Origin: Cytophagaceae bacterium
Lineage (GTDB): Bacteria > Bacteroidota > Bacteroidia > Cytophagales > Cytophagaceae
Reading direction: 5' to 3'
Assembly: GCA_014376985.1 (NCBI GenBank)
Contig: JACMQM010000136.1
Coordinates: 1 to 32,935, forward strand
Length of the DNA: 32,935 nucleotides
In this document: positions 24,328 to 31,448 of the stretch, in pieces
Layout of the letters: each line of letters begins with the position of its first letter
Position numbering within the stretch: the first letter of the stretch is position 1
Program-made: the position numbers and the translations under genes
Notes under the pieces: model-generated
Told to the model about the DNA's origin: nothing
The model's input: the letters and a program-made list of their open reading frames with translations, nothing else
Databases searched by the model: none

Positions 24328-25409
24328 AAATTAAACGCCTTCACAACCGCTTCATATACCACTTTCCCTTTTACCACATTCAATCCTTTTGCCAATTCCG
24401 GATTTGCTTTTGTAGCTTCTTCCCAACCTTTATCAGCGATTTGTTTAATATAAGGGAGGGTAGTGGCTGACAGTGCCATAGTAGATGTTCTGGGAACGGC
24501 TCCAGGCATATTAGGTACACAGTAATGCAAGACTCCGTTGACTTCGTAGACAGGATCTTTATGACTTGTGGCTCTCGTCGTCTCAATGCAACCGCCTTGA
24601 TCAATAGCTACATCTACCACTACAGTACCTGGTGCTAGTGTTTTAATTTGTGCGGCGGAAACAATTACGGGTGCTTTATCACCCGGTACCAAAACGGCAC
24701 CAATGATGAGGTCTGCATTCAGCAACGCTTGTTCGATATGTGACTGATTGGATACGAGGGTTTGTACGTTTTTAGGCATCACTTCATCCAGGTAACGAAG
24801 TCTGCTAAAATTGACATCCAGTATCCATACATTCGCTCCCATACCAGCTGCAATGCGCGCGGCTTGCGTACCTACCGTTCCTCCACCGAGTACTACTACT
24901 TTCGCAGCGGGAATACCCGGCACACCTCCTAACAATACTCCTTTACCGCCGTTTTGTTTTTCTAAAAACCAGGCTCCTTGTTGTGTCGCCATGCGTCCAG
25001 CTACTTCAGACATGGGAGCCAGTAAAGGCAAAGACCGATCACTTTTCTCTACCGTTTCGTAAGCGATACAGGTTGCACCGCTCTTCATGAGGGCTTGTGT
25101 GAGTGGTAAGGAAGAAGCAAGATGTAGATAGGTGAATAAAATATGATGCTCTTTTAGCAAAGCGTATTCTGTTGCTAAAGGCTCTTTCACTTTTACAATT
25201 AAAATGTTGTTGGCGAATACTTCTTCGGTCGTGTCTGCAATGGTAGCACCTGCTTTTTGATAGTCACCATCTGTGAAACCAGATCCTGTACCGGCATTTT
25301 TCTCTACCTGAACCTGATGTCCCAATTGACACAATTCCTTTACACCGCCTGGTGTCGTAGACACACGGTATTCACCTTGTTTGATTTCTTTAGGGATTCC
25401 AATTTTCAT
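24324..25409 (-). CDS. ald: alanine dehydrogenase
   Basis: The NAD-dependent enzyme interconverts L-alanine and pyruvate plus ammonium. The 361-residue product closely follows the Bacillus enzyme throughout: MKIGIPKEIKQGEYRVSTTP with R15, the pyruvate-site lysine in VKVKEPL (about 75), H95 in FTYLHLASS, PMSEVAGRMATQQGAWFLEK (about 131-150), the NAD-binding glycines in VVVLGGGTVGTQAARIAAGMG (about 168) and VVVDVAIDQGGCIET (about 265), ending with VPNMPGAVPRTSTMALS. Length is as usual for the family (about 370). There is no signal peptide and it should act in the cytosol. The stop lies inside the repeat array at 24300-24327. It appears to be transcribed alone; it may feed pyruvate to the E1 enzyme, but no link is shown here. 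Confidence 0.95.
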   Translation of the reverse strand: MKIGIPKEIKQGEYRVSTTPGGVKELCQLGHQVQVEKNAGTGSGFTDGDYQKAGATIADTTEEVFANNILIVKVKEPLATEYALLKEHHILFTYLHLASSLPLTQALMKSGATCIAYETVEKSDRSLPLLAPMSEVAGRMATQQGAWFLEKQNGGKGVLLGGVPGIPAAKVVVLGGGTVGTQAARIAAGMGANVWILDVNFSRLRYLDEVMPKNVQTLVSNQSHIEQALLNADLIIGAVLVPGDKAPVIVSAAQIKTLAPGTVVVDVAIDQGGCIETTRATSHKDPVYEVNGVLHYCVPNMPGAVPRTSTMALSATTLPYIKQIADKGWEEATKANPELAKGLNVVKGKVVYEAVVKAFNL

Positions 25410-25424
25410 ATGCAGTTCAATAAA

Positions 25425-25454
25425 AAAGCCATCGTTGATTCAAACGATGGCTTT
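25425..25454 (-). terminator. intrinsic terminator after the DUF1573 gene
   Basis: A perfect 12-bp stem (AAAGCCATCGTT at 25425-25436, AACGATGGCTTT at 25443-25454) with a 6-nt loop follows the stop at 25478 by 23 bp. On the minus strand it is followed by TTATTGAACTG after the six-T arm end, a good terminator. It also separates this transcript from alanine dehydrogenase. Confidence 0.75.
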
Positions 25455-25477
25455 CAATAAAGGTTTTAATAGGATAA

Positions 25478-26317
25478 TTATTTGCCGAATGGCACATTAG
25501 TTTTTTCTTCTATCAAAGGAGATTTTTGCTGAAGTGATTCTACCACGTTAGCAGAAAGTGTCAAAGTCGTATAAGGACTAGCGCCATCATTAGTTACCAA
25601 AATCAATTTGTCTGTATTGTCTCCGTCGTTGAAAGGACCGTAGGTTACTTCCAGCACGGCTGATTTACCTGGCTCTAGTTTTTCTATCGCGGTACCGCCT
25701 TTTTTATCGTATAGTTTGTAGAATATACAGTTGCAACCAGATTGGCCTCTGAAAACTTCAAGAGTTGATTTACCCGTGTTTTTTACTTTGAAATCATAAG
25801 CAATTTTTTGGTTACGCTCAATTTTACCGTATTGGTGCTCTGGTTTACCGTCAATTGTTAAGTGAGCCGATTTGTCAATAGCGAGTTTAGCACTTTTTTC
25901 TTTGGTAGCAACATCTACTTTAGAAGTGTCCGGAGCTTCTTTTGGAAATACTACTCCTTTGATTTGTACCACTTTCATTACATTACCCTTGTTCATGACA
26001 GTCACTGTTTTAGTGAATGCACCTGGACGGCCTTGTGTGTTGTACAATGCTTTAATGACACCTGTTTGACCTGGTAAAATTGGAGTTTTTGTCCAATCAG
26101 GAGTTGTACATCCGCAAGATGCACGTACATCGCTTGCTTCCAGGGTGATAGTGTCTTTTCCAATGTTCTTGAATTCAAACGCATGACTGGCTGCATCTCC
26201 TTCTACTAAGGCTCCAAAGTCATATTTGTCGCTGCTAAATTGGAAGTCTTCGGCTTTTTGCGCGAAACTTGAAAAGCTCAATAAGCTGATCGATAAAAAG
26301 ATAGATAATTTTTTCAT
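25478..26317 (-). CDS. exported protein with two DUF1573 domains
   Basis: The 279-residue product from ATG 26317 (MKKLSIFLSISLLSFSSFAQ) has a signal peptide. Two DUF1573-type beta-sandwiches follow: residues about 25-125 (KYDFGALVEGDAASHAFEFK, ASCGCTTPDWTKTPILPGQ) and about 155-255 (YGKIERNQKIAYDFKVKNTG, QSGCNCIFYKLYDKKGG). Each has a cysteine pair (CGC and GCNC), conserved in the family, which might bind a metal or form a disulfide. A linker of charged residues (APDTSKVDVATKEKSAKL) joins them. DUF1573 proteins are abundant in Bacteroidota envelopes and have no defined function. The seven-codon upstream frame extension is rejected because it would precede the signal peptide. A promoter (26349-26379) sits upstream. 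Confidence 0.88.
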   Translation of the reverse strand: MKKLSIFLSISLLSFSSFAQKAEDFQFSSDKYDFGALVEGDAASHAFEFKNIGKDTITLEASDVRASCGCTTPDWTKTPILPGQTGVIKALYNTQGRPGAFTKTVTVMNKGNVMKVVQIKGVVFPKEAPDTSKVDVATKEKSAKLAIDKSAHLTIDGKPEHQYGKIERNQKIAYDFKVKNTGKSTLEVFRGQSGCNCIFYKLYDKKGGTAIEKLEPGKSAVLEVTYGPFNDGDNTDKLILVTNDGASPYTTLTLSANVVESLQQKSPLIEEKTNVPFGK

Positions 26318-26348
26318 GTGGTTTTTGTTTTTTGTCACTATTAGAGCT

Positions 26349-26379
26349 TAAATATAAAATTTACGGTGGTCGAATACAA
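26349..26379 (-). promoter_or_regulatory. Bacteroidota-type promoter of the DUF1573 gene
   Basis: On the minus strand TTG (26377-26379) is followed after 20 bp by TATATTTA (26349-26356), one base from TAnnTTTG. Transcription would begin about 26342, leaving a leader of about 25 nt to ATG 26317. Confidence 0.5.
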
Positions 26380-26460
26380 GAATCATGCTATTAATGATCA
26401 AACATTTTGAATAGGCGTATAATATACATTATTTTGCTACTTAAAGTTCAACGAAACCAG

Positions 26461-26466
26461 AGGAGG
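26461..26466 (+). promoter_or_regulatory. perfect Shine-Dalgarno that sets the GTG start of the E1 gene
   Basis: AGGAGG is followed by six bases (AACATT) and GTG at 26473. Shine-Dalgarno sequences are rare in Bacteroidota, so this one is notable and decides the start over the TTG at 26407 (which would give a hydrophobic 22-residue extension unlike the family). Confidence 0.65.
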
Positions 26467-26472
26467 AACATT

Positions 26473-28881
26473 GTGGGAAACCCTTCAGATACAGGAGAAC
26501 TGTCTTTGACTAAAGAAGAAATATTGACAGACTACCGCGTTGCGTGTGAAAGTCGTCAGGCCAGCATACTTGCCCGTAAGGAAGTTTACATGGGCAAGGC
26601 TAAGTTTGGTATTTTCGGTACAGGAAAAGAACTGGCTCAAATCGCTATGGCTAAATATTTTAGAGCTGGTGACTTTAGAGCAGGTTATTACAGAGATCAA
26701 ACGTTTGTCATGGCTACAGGCGAATTGACAATCGAACAATATTTTGCTCAGCTCTACGCGCATGCCGACGTCGAGGCTGATCCGCATTCAGGCGGACGGA
26801 TGATGATCGGGCATTATGCCACAAGAAGCCTGGATGAGAATGGTCTCTTTAAAGATCTGACAAAGATTAAAAACTCTACGCCAGATATCTCTCCGACCGG
26901 AGCTCAGATGGCACGTTTGGTAGGTTTGGCTTATGCTTCTAAACTCTATAGAAACAATCCCGAATTGTCTTACTTGGATAAATTTTCTGTAAATGGAAAT
27001 GAAGTTGCCTTCGGTACGATCGGCAATGGCGCTACGGCAGAAGGAATCTTTTTTGAAGCCATCAATGCAGCAGGTGTTTTACAAATTCCTATGCTGGTTT
27101 CTATTTGGGATGATGCCTATGCCATCTCTGTGACACAAGAATTTCAAACCACTAAACTCGATATCTCTAAATTGTTTGAAGGTTTCCGCAGGGAACCGGA
27201 AGAACGAGGCATAGAAATATTCAAAGCCAAAGGTTGGGACTACGAAGAGCTTTGTTATGCTTACCGTGAAGGCTCCAGATTGTGCAGAGAAGAACATGTA
27301 CCCGTGTTGATGCACGTGCATGAAATCACTCAGCCTTTCGGACATTCTACTTCTGGTTCACACGAACGCTATAAACCCAGTGAAAGACTAATTTGGGAAG
27401 AAGCATACGATTGCAACCGCAAATTCAAAGAGTGGATCTTGTCAAATGGCATTGCGTCTGAAGAAGACCTGAATCATATAGAGAAAGAATCGACAGAAAA
27501 AGTGCGTCAGGCTCGTCAACGCGCTTGGGATGCTTATACGGCATCTATGAAGGATGATTTCCAGTTAGCTTTGCAAGGTTTGAATGCCGTGGCTCTGGAA
27601 AGTAGAAACAGTGAAGTGCTGAACGGTATTTATGAGCAACTGAAGAAGACCTTGAATCCTTATCGTACCGATGCCATCAAAGCGGTGAAGAAAGCATTAA
27701 GAATTGTCTACGATGAAAACCTGGCTTCAAAGTCTGCACTTCAGCAATGGGTGAAACGTACCGCTGCTGAAAATGCAACACGCTACAATTCTCATTTATA
27801 CAGTCAGTCAGCAGAGTCGGCATTGAACGTGCCTTTTGTACCTCCGGTATACAACGACGATAGTCCGATGGTAGACGGCAGGGAAGTTGTGCAACATAAT
27901 TTTGAAGCACTGTTTCGCAAAGACCCACGCATCGTTGCTTTCGGCGAAGATGTAGGACAAATCGGAGATGTGAATCAGGGCTTTGCTGGACTTCAGGAAA
28001 AATTCGGAATCAATCGCATTGTAGATACCGGTATTAGAGAAACAACCATCATTGGACAAGCTTTAGGTATGGCCATGCGGGGCCTGAGACCGATCGCTGA
28101 AGTACAATATTTAGACTATCTGTTATTCTGTATTCAGACTTTGTCTGACGATGTAGCGACTTTACAATACCGTACAGCAGGCGGACAAAAAGCACCACTG
28201 ATTGTTCGTACACGGGGACATCGTCTGGAAGGTATGTTCCACGCGGGTTCTCCCATGAGCATGATTTTAGGTGCCATAAGAGGAATGTATGTATTAGTGC
28301 CGCGCGACTTGACGCAGGCGGCAGGTATGTACAATACCATGCTTAAATCAGATGATCCTGCTTTGATTATTGAATCGCTCAATGCTTACCGCTTAAAAGA
28401 ACGTTTGCCTGCTAACTTAGCGGAGTATACGATTCCGTTGGGTGTGCCTGAAACCATTCGCCAGGGTACAGACGTGACAATTGTGACCTACGGTTCTATG
28501 TGTAGAATTGTATTGGAAGCCGCAGAAGAACTTCAATCCTTGGGAATCAGTTGTGAAGTGGTAGATGTACAAACGCTTTTGCCTTTTGACCGTTACCATT
28601 TGATTGTAGATAGCATTAAGAAAACCAGCAGAGTAATTTTTGCAGATGAAGATGTATCAGGTGGTGCATCTGCTTACATGATGCAAAAAGTATTGGATGA
28701 GCAAGATGCTTACCAATGGCTGGATACCGCTCCTCGCTGCATTTCTGCGCAGGATCACCGCACCGCTTATTCTACAGACGGAGATTATTTCTCTAAATCC
28801 AATCCGGAAGATATTATCGAATCTGTCTATAAAATGATGCACGAATCTTTCCCGGATCGTTTCCCGGATTTATATAAATAG
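26473..28881 (+). CDS. fused E1 alpha/beta 2-oxoacid dehydrogenase
   Basis: The 802-residue product is the thiamine-diphosphate E1 part of a branched-chain-type 2-oxoacid (or acetoin/pyruvate) dehydrogenase complex, with both E1 subunits in one chain. The alpha half (about 1-340) carries KAKFGIFGTGKELAQIAMAK, TPDISPTGAQMARLVGLAYA, and the ThDP motif TIGNGATAEGIFFEAINAAG, then WDDAYAIS. The beta half (about 465-802) carries FGEDVGQIGDVNQGFAGLQ, GIRETTIIGQALGMAMRGLR, the histidine region RLEGMFHAGSPM and VVDVQTLLPFDRY. In the alpha half the usual GDG...NN metal motif reads GNG (N185) with D214 where the second Asn is expected. I recall this exchange from other Bacteroidota members of this fused family. 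GTG 26473 is chosen by the AGGAGG. E2 and E3 genes are not in the window. The substrate is inferred. Confidence 0.9.
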   Translation: MGNPSDTGELSLTKEEILTDYRVACESRQASILARKEVYMGKAKFGIFGTGKELAQIAMAKYFRAGDFRAGYYRDQTFVMATGELTIEQYFAQLYAHADVEADPHSGGRMMIGHYATRSLDENGLFKDLTKIKNSTPDISPTGAQMARLVGLAYASKLYRNNPELSYLDKFSVNGNEVAFGTIGNGATAEGIFFEAINAAGVLQIPMLVSIWDDAYAISVTQEFQTTKLDISKLFEGFRREPEERGIEIFKAKGWDYEELCYAYREGSRLCREEHVPVLMHVHEITQPFGHSTSGSHERYKPSERLIWEEAYDCNRKFKEWILSNGIASEEDLNHIEKESTEKVRQARQRAWDAYTASMKDDFQLALQGLNAVALESRNSEVLNGIYEQLKKTLNPYRTDAIKAVKKALRIVYDENLASKSALQQWVKRTAAENATRYNSHLYSQSAESALNVPFVPPVYNDDSPMVDGREVVQHNFEALFRKDPRIVAFGEDVGQIGDVNQGFAGLQEKFGINRIVDTGIRETTIIGQALGMAMRGLRPIAEVQYLDYLLFCIQTLSDDVATLQYRTAGGQKAPLIVRTRGHRLEGMFHAGSPMSMILGAIRGMYVLVPRDLTQAAGMYNTMLKSDDPALIIESLNAYRLKERLPANLAEYTIPLGVPETIRQGTDVTIVTYGSMCRIVLEAAEELQSLGISCEVVDVQTLLPFDRYHLIVDSIKKTSRVIFADEDVSGGASAYMMQKVLDEQDAYQWLDTAPRCISAQDHRTAYSTDGDYFSKSNPEDIIESVYKMMHESFPDRFPDLYK

Positions 28882-29014
28882 TCGTTAGTCTTTAGTGGTT
28901 AGACGTTAGTAAAATAGAAATTCCAAACGATATAATTCGTTTGGAATTTCTATTTTATTAGCTACTATTCATTTTAATTAAACTAATGACTAACTACTAA
29001 CGACTAATCACTAA
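28878..29014. repeat. inverted array of TTAGTNN 7-bp units around a long palindrome
   Basis: Five 7-bp units of the TTAGTNN type run from 28878 to 28910 (last one partial), and five run in reverse from 29014 down to 28980. Between them lies a near-perfect 21-bp hairpin (28910-28930 with 28937-28957, six-base loop TATAAT). Each unit contains TAG, so all three frames meet a stop. The stop codon of the E1 gene (28879-28881) is in the first unit and the acyltransferase ATG at 29016 begins one base after the last. It should form a large cruciform or RNA hairpin and terminate E1 transcription. Confidence 0.8.
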
Positions 29015-29015
29015 A

Positions 29016-30014
29016 ATGGAAAGCGATAAGAAAAACAATTTAGGTATTGTTCGATTTTTTTTGGCATTCATGGTGTTTGTCGCTCACTTTTTTGAGTTGA
29101 GCCAAATCACTGATGTAGCCTATTTAAGCCATTGGGTGCATAGCGTTTTAGCCGTTCAATTATTTTTCATGTTAAGTGGATTTTTTTCTGTGTCTAGTTT
29201 TGAAAGAAGTCCAAGTAGTGTGATTTTTTTTAAGAAACGGTTTTTTAGAATATACCCGGCTTACGCACTCGTTGTTATTTCTTCCTTTCTTTGCTTTTCG
29301 TTTATTTCTACTCTTGGTTTGGCAAGTTATTTTCAGTCCTCCGTGAGCTGGAAATACGTATCGTCAAATCTTATCTTTGCCAATTTCCTTGCTCCGGTTT
29401 TGCCGGGTGTTTTTGAGTCTAATTTTTTACCGTATGTAAACGGGTCGCTCTGGACACTTAAAATAGAAGTTGCCTATTTTTTGATTGTTCCCGCTATCAT
29501 GTGGGCTAGACATCGCTTTAGTAAATGGTGGATCAGTCTAGCTCTTTTAGTAATATCTATTGCCTACACTTATTGCATTGAAAAGATGGCAGGAGGAAAC
29601 GATGCATTGATCAAACAACTACCGGGACAATTGCATTGGTTTGCATTTGGCTTATTGGCTTATGATCTGCGTGATAAAATTGTGGAGCTAAATACAGCGT
29701 TTTGCTTTGCTGTCATTGCTGTGCTTTTCACCCTGCACTATTGGTGGGAGCCCGCCTATTATATAGGGGCAGCAGCTTTGGTTTTTGCAGTAGGATTTAA
29801 ATTGCCATTCTTTAAAAATAGCGATTGGCTCGGCAATGTTTCTTATAGTATGTACTTGATTCATTTTCCCATTATTCAGTTTGCCGTTGCCATGGAATGG
29901 CTACGCAATGATCATGGCTTTTCGTTACTAAGCTGCCTTTGCGTCATTATTTTATTGTCCTACCTGATTTTTAGAGGGGTAGAACAACCGCAAATTTTGA
30001 AAGGGAAGAAATAA
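29016..30014 (+). CDS. membrane acyltransferase, acyltransferase-3 (OafA/YrhL) family
   Basis: The 332-residue product has around ten hydrophobic segments and the signature of the family: RFFLAFMVFVAHFFEL (about 13-28) with the essential His, then LFFMLSGFFSVSSFERSPSS (about 50-69) and KRFFRIYPAYALVV (about 74-87), and near the end a GNVSYSMYLIHFPI motif (about 275-288). Such enzymes move acetyl or other acyl groups from the cytosol onto polysaccharides, lipids or O-antigen sugars at the inner membrane. No extra extracytoplasmic SGNH domain is present: the length equals the core. The start ATG 29016 follows directly from the TTAGTNN array. No sugar-synthesis genes are near, so the acceptor is unknown. 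The gene is richer in T than its neighbours, as is normal for membrane proteins. Confidence 0.88.
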   Translation: MESDKKNNLGIVRFFLAFMVFVAHFFELSQITDVAYLSHWVHSVLAVQLFFMLSGFFSVSSFERSPSSVIFFKKRFFRIYPAYALVVISSFLCFSFISTLGLASYFQSSVSWKYVSSNLIFANFLAPVLPGVFESNFLPYVNGSLWTLKIEVAYFLIVPAIMWARHRFSKWWISLALLVISIAYTYCIEKMAGGNDALIKQLPGQLHWFAFGLLAYDLRDKIVELNTAFCFAVIAVLFTLHYWWEPAYYIGAAALVFAVGFKLPFFKNSDWLGNVSYSMYLIHFPIIQFAVAMEWLRNDHGFSLLSCLCVIILLSYLIFRGVEQPQILKGKK

Positions 30015-30042
30015 AAGCATCTGACTATTCAGAAATGAATAG

Positions 30043-30195
30043 CTATTGTAGTTTCTCATAATCAATATCCTGCACGTCTCCGGTTCTGCGAAGAGGATGA
30101 ACGCGTTGAGGTATTGTTTTAAATCTGGTTTGGAATACATTCAATGTTCTTAGCACTAAAAGCATTGAAAAAACAATAGAAAGAAATAGTAACAT
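30043..30195 (-). CDS. 50-residue membrane peptide with acidic tail (DUF4834-like)
   Basis: Reading the minus strand from ATG 30195 gives a 50-residue product: a hydrophobic helix (MLLFLSIVFSMLLVLRTLNV, residues 1-20), a basic stretch (TRFKTIPQRVHPLRRTG) and an acidic end (GDVQDIDYEKLQ). The layout, one helix then basic linker then GxVxxxDYE-type tail, resembles the DUF4834 family of small Bacteroidota membrane proteins. The codons look ordinary, and it lies 50 bp downstream of the DinB gene in the same direction, in a gap that would otherwise be empty. It is shorter than the usual 60-residue ORF cutoff, so it is easily missed. Function unknown; the family link is tentative. Confidence 0.6.
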   Translation of the reverse strand: MLLFLSIVFSMLLVLRTLNVFQTRFKTIPQRVHPLRRTGDVQDIDYEKLQ

Positions 30196-30245
30196 CTTTT
30201 TGATTTTAGTTTATAATCTTAAGACGAATACTAGTCCTTTTTATT

Positions 30246-30785
30246 TTACCAGTTCTTGATTTTTTTCAATGTGGTGATATGCGCGAGATGATGATTACCA
30301 TGCCAGGCATATACGCCTATATTTTCATCCAATCTGAAACGTTTGCCATGTTCCGGATGAATAAACGTTTTTTTCAACTCTTCGCTGTTCAACGATTTCA
30401 ATAACACTGTCCAACGTCGATGAAGACCTTCTAATAACAATAGGGCAGACTCAATAGGCATCGTTTTGCTATCCACCAGTTCTGCCCAGCGTTCTTCATA
30501 ATATGGTTTAATGGTTGGTTCTTCTTCCGTCAGGGCTAGTTTAAAGCGAACAAGACTATTCATATGACTATCAGCGCAATGATTTACCACTTGACGGATA
30601 GTCCAGCCATCAGGTCTGTAAGGGGTGTCCAATTGCGAATCGTTTAATCCTATTACAGCCTGTTTGAGTCTTGCTGGAAAAGTTTCTATGTCTTTCAGGT
30701 AACTGTTCAGCAAGTCTTGAGTGAGTACTTGAGGTGCTTCAAATTTCCCGATAGGAAATCTCAGTTGTTCCAGAGAAGTGTTCAT
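30246..30785 (-). CDS. DinB/YfiT-type putative metal-dependent hydrolase
   Basis: The 179-residue product has the DinB four-helix fold seen in B. subtilis YfiT/BstA, with metal-binding histidines in QVVNHCADSHMNS (H69, H74) and in YAWHGNHHLAHIT (H162, H165, H166, H169). It also has the family segments RFPIGKF (9-15) and PYRPDGWTIRQ (about 55-65). Members bind a metal and act as thiol-S-transferases (bacillithiol, mycothiol) or hydrolases; Bacteroidota have many of unknown role. There is no signal peptide, so it is cytosolic. The product matches YfiT in length and motif spacing. The small peptide at 30043-30195 follows it after 50 bp on the same strand. Confidence 0.9.
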   Translation of the reverse strand: MNTSLEQLRFPIGKFEAPQVLTQDLLNSYLKDIETFPARLKQAVIGLNDSQLDTPYRPDGWTIRQVVNHCADSHMNSLVRFKLALTEEEPTIKPYYEERWAELVDSKTMPIESALLLLEGLHRRWTVLLKSLNSEELKKTFIHPEHGKRFRLDENIGVYAWHGNHHLAHITTLKKIKNW

Positions 30786-30874
30786 GTTTGTGGGTTAGAG
30801 TTAAAAAAGAATAACAGATTTGACAAGCCTGAGTGCTCAGCTTATCGATGACTGTTACTCAAACTCATTTTTAC

Positions 30875-31417
30875 TTAAGGGGTCTTTCGGATGATAACGG
30901 GATCAGATTCTACGCTGTTGCTGTAGTTACCTTTACGGTCTTTCAACTTGACAGTAAACTTGAGAGTGTCGTCAGCTGCCTGGTCAACAAAATAGTTAAA
31001 AACCATCGTATAGAAAATATGGCCTTCTAAAGGTCCTGGTGTACTGACCGGAGCAAGAAGAGGGATGTGACCGTTGTAAGTAAAACCGGCTGGAAACGTT
31101 ACAGGATTAAATACACCATTGGCTTGTCTTGAGACATCTACAAAATAATCTAGATTGTCTTCAGAACGTTGATCTTCAGGAAAACCAAGATCTCCATTTC
31201 CATCCTCAAAATGAATATTGATGATGACCGAATCGGCAAATACAGAATCTACTCCACTTTGTTCGGCATTGTAAAAAGTTACTTTACGAACATCCTGAAA
31301 GGTGATATTCGGTGTTTCCGAAAATTTAGGTATCTTTCTGCATCCAGTAAACACAGCGATTCCAACTGCCACTAGCAGCAGACTATAAAATCTGTATGTC
31401 GGTATGGAGAATGGCAT
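30875..31417 (-). CDS. lipoprotein of a Bacteroidota beta-sandwich type, function unknown
   Basis: The 180-residue product starts MPFSIPTYRFYSLLLVAVGI and has a lipobox with Cys near residue 26 (VFTGC, then RKIP), so it is anchored by lipid in the envelope. The mature part is beta-rich with NITFQDVRKVTFYN, HFEDGNGDLGFPEDQRSEDN (about 69-88) and KLKDRKGNYSNSVESDPVII. The segment FEDGNGDLGFP looks like a small calcium-binding loop and is repeated in many Bacteroidota lipoproteins. No enzymatic motif is visible. It is divergent from the acyl-protein synthetase at 31449 with 31 bp between the starts, and lies 90 bp before the DinB gene in the same direction. Confidence 0.8.
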   Translation of the reverse strand: MPFSIPTYRFYSLLLVAVGIAVFTGCRKIPKFSETPNITFQDVRKVTFYNAEQSGVDSVFADSVIINIHFEDGNGDLGFPEDQRSEDNLDYFVDVSRQANGVFNPVTFPAGFTYNGHIPLLAPVSTPGPLEGHIFYTMVFNYFVDQAADDTLKFTVKLKDRKGNYSNSVESDPVIIRKTP

Positions 31418-31448
31418 CTAAAGGTTTTATACCTAAAGATAAACGATA

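Noticed and set aside
29952-30140. Minus-strand 62-codon frame across the end of the acyltransferase gene
   Set aside because: Overlaps the acyltransferase coding region and the small peptide at 30043-30195 in another frame; no start or motif supports it.
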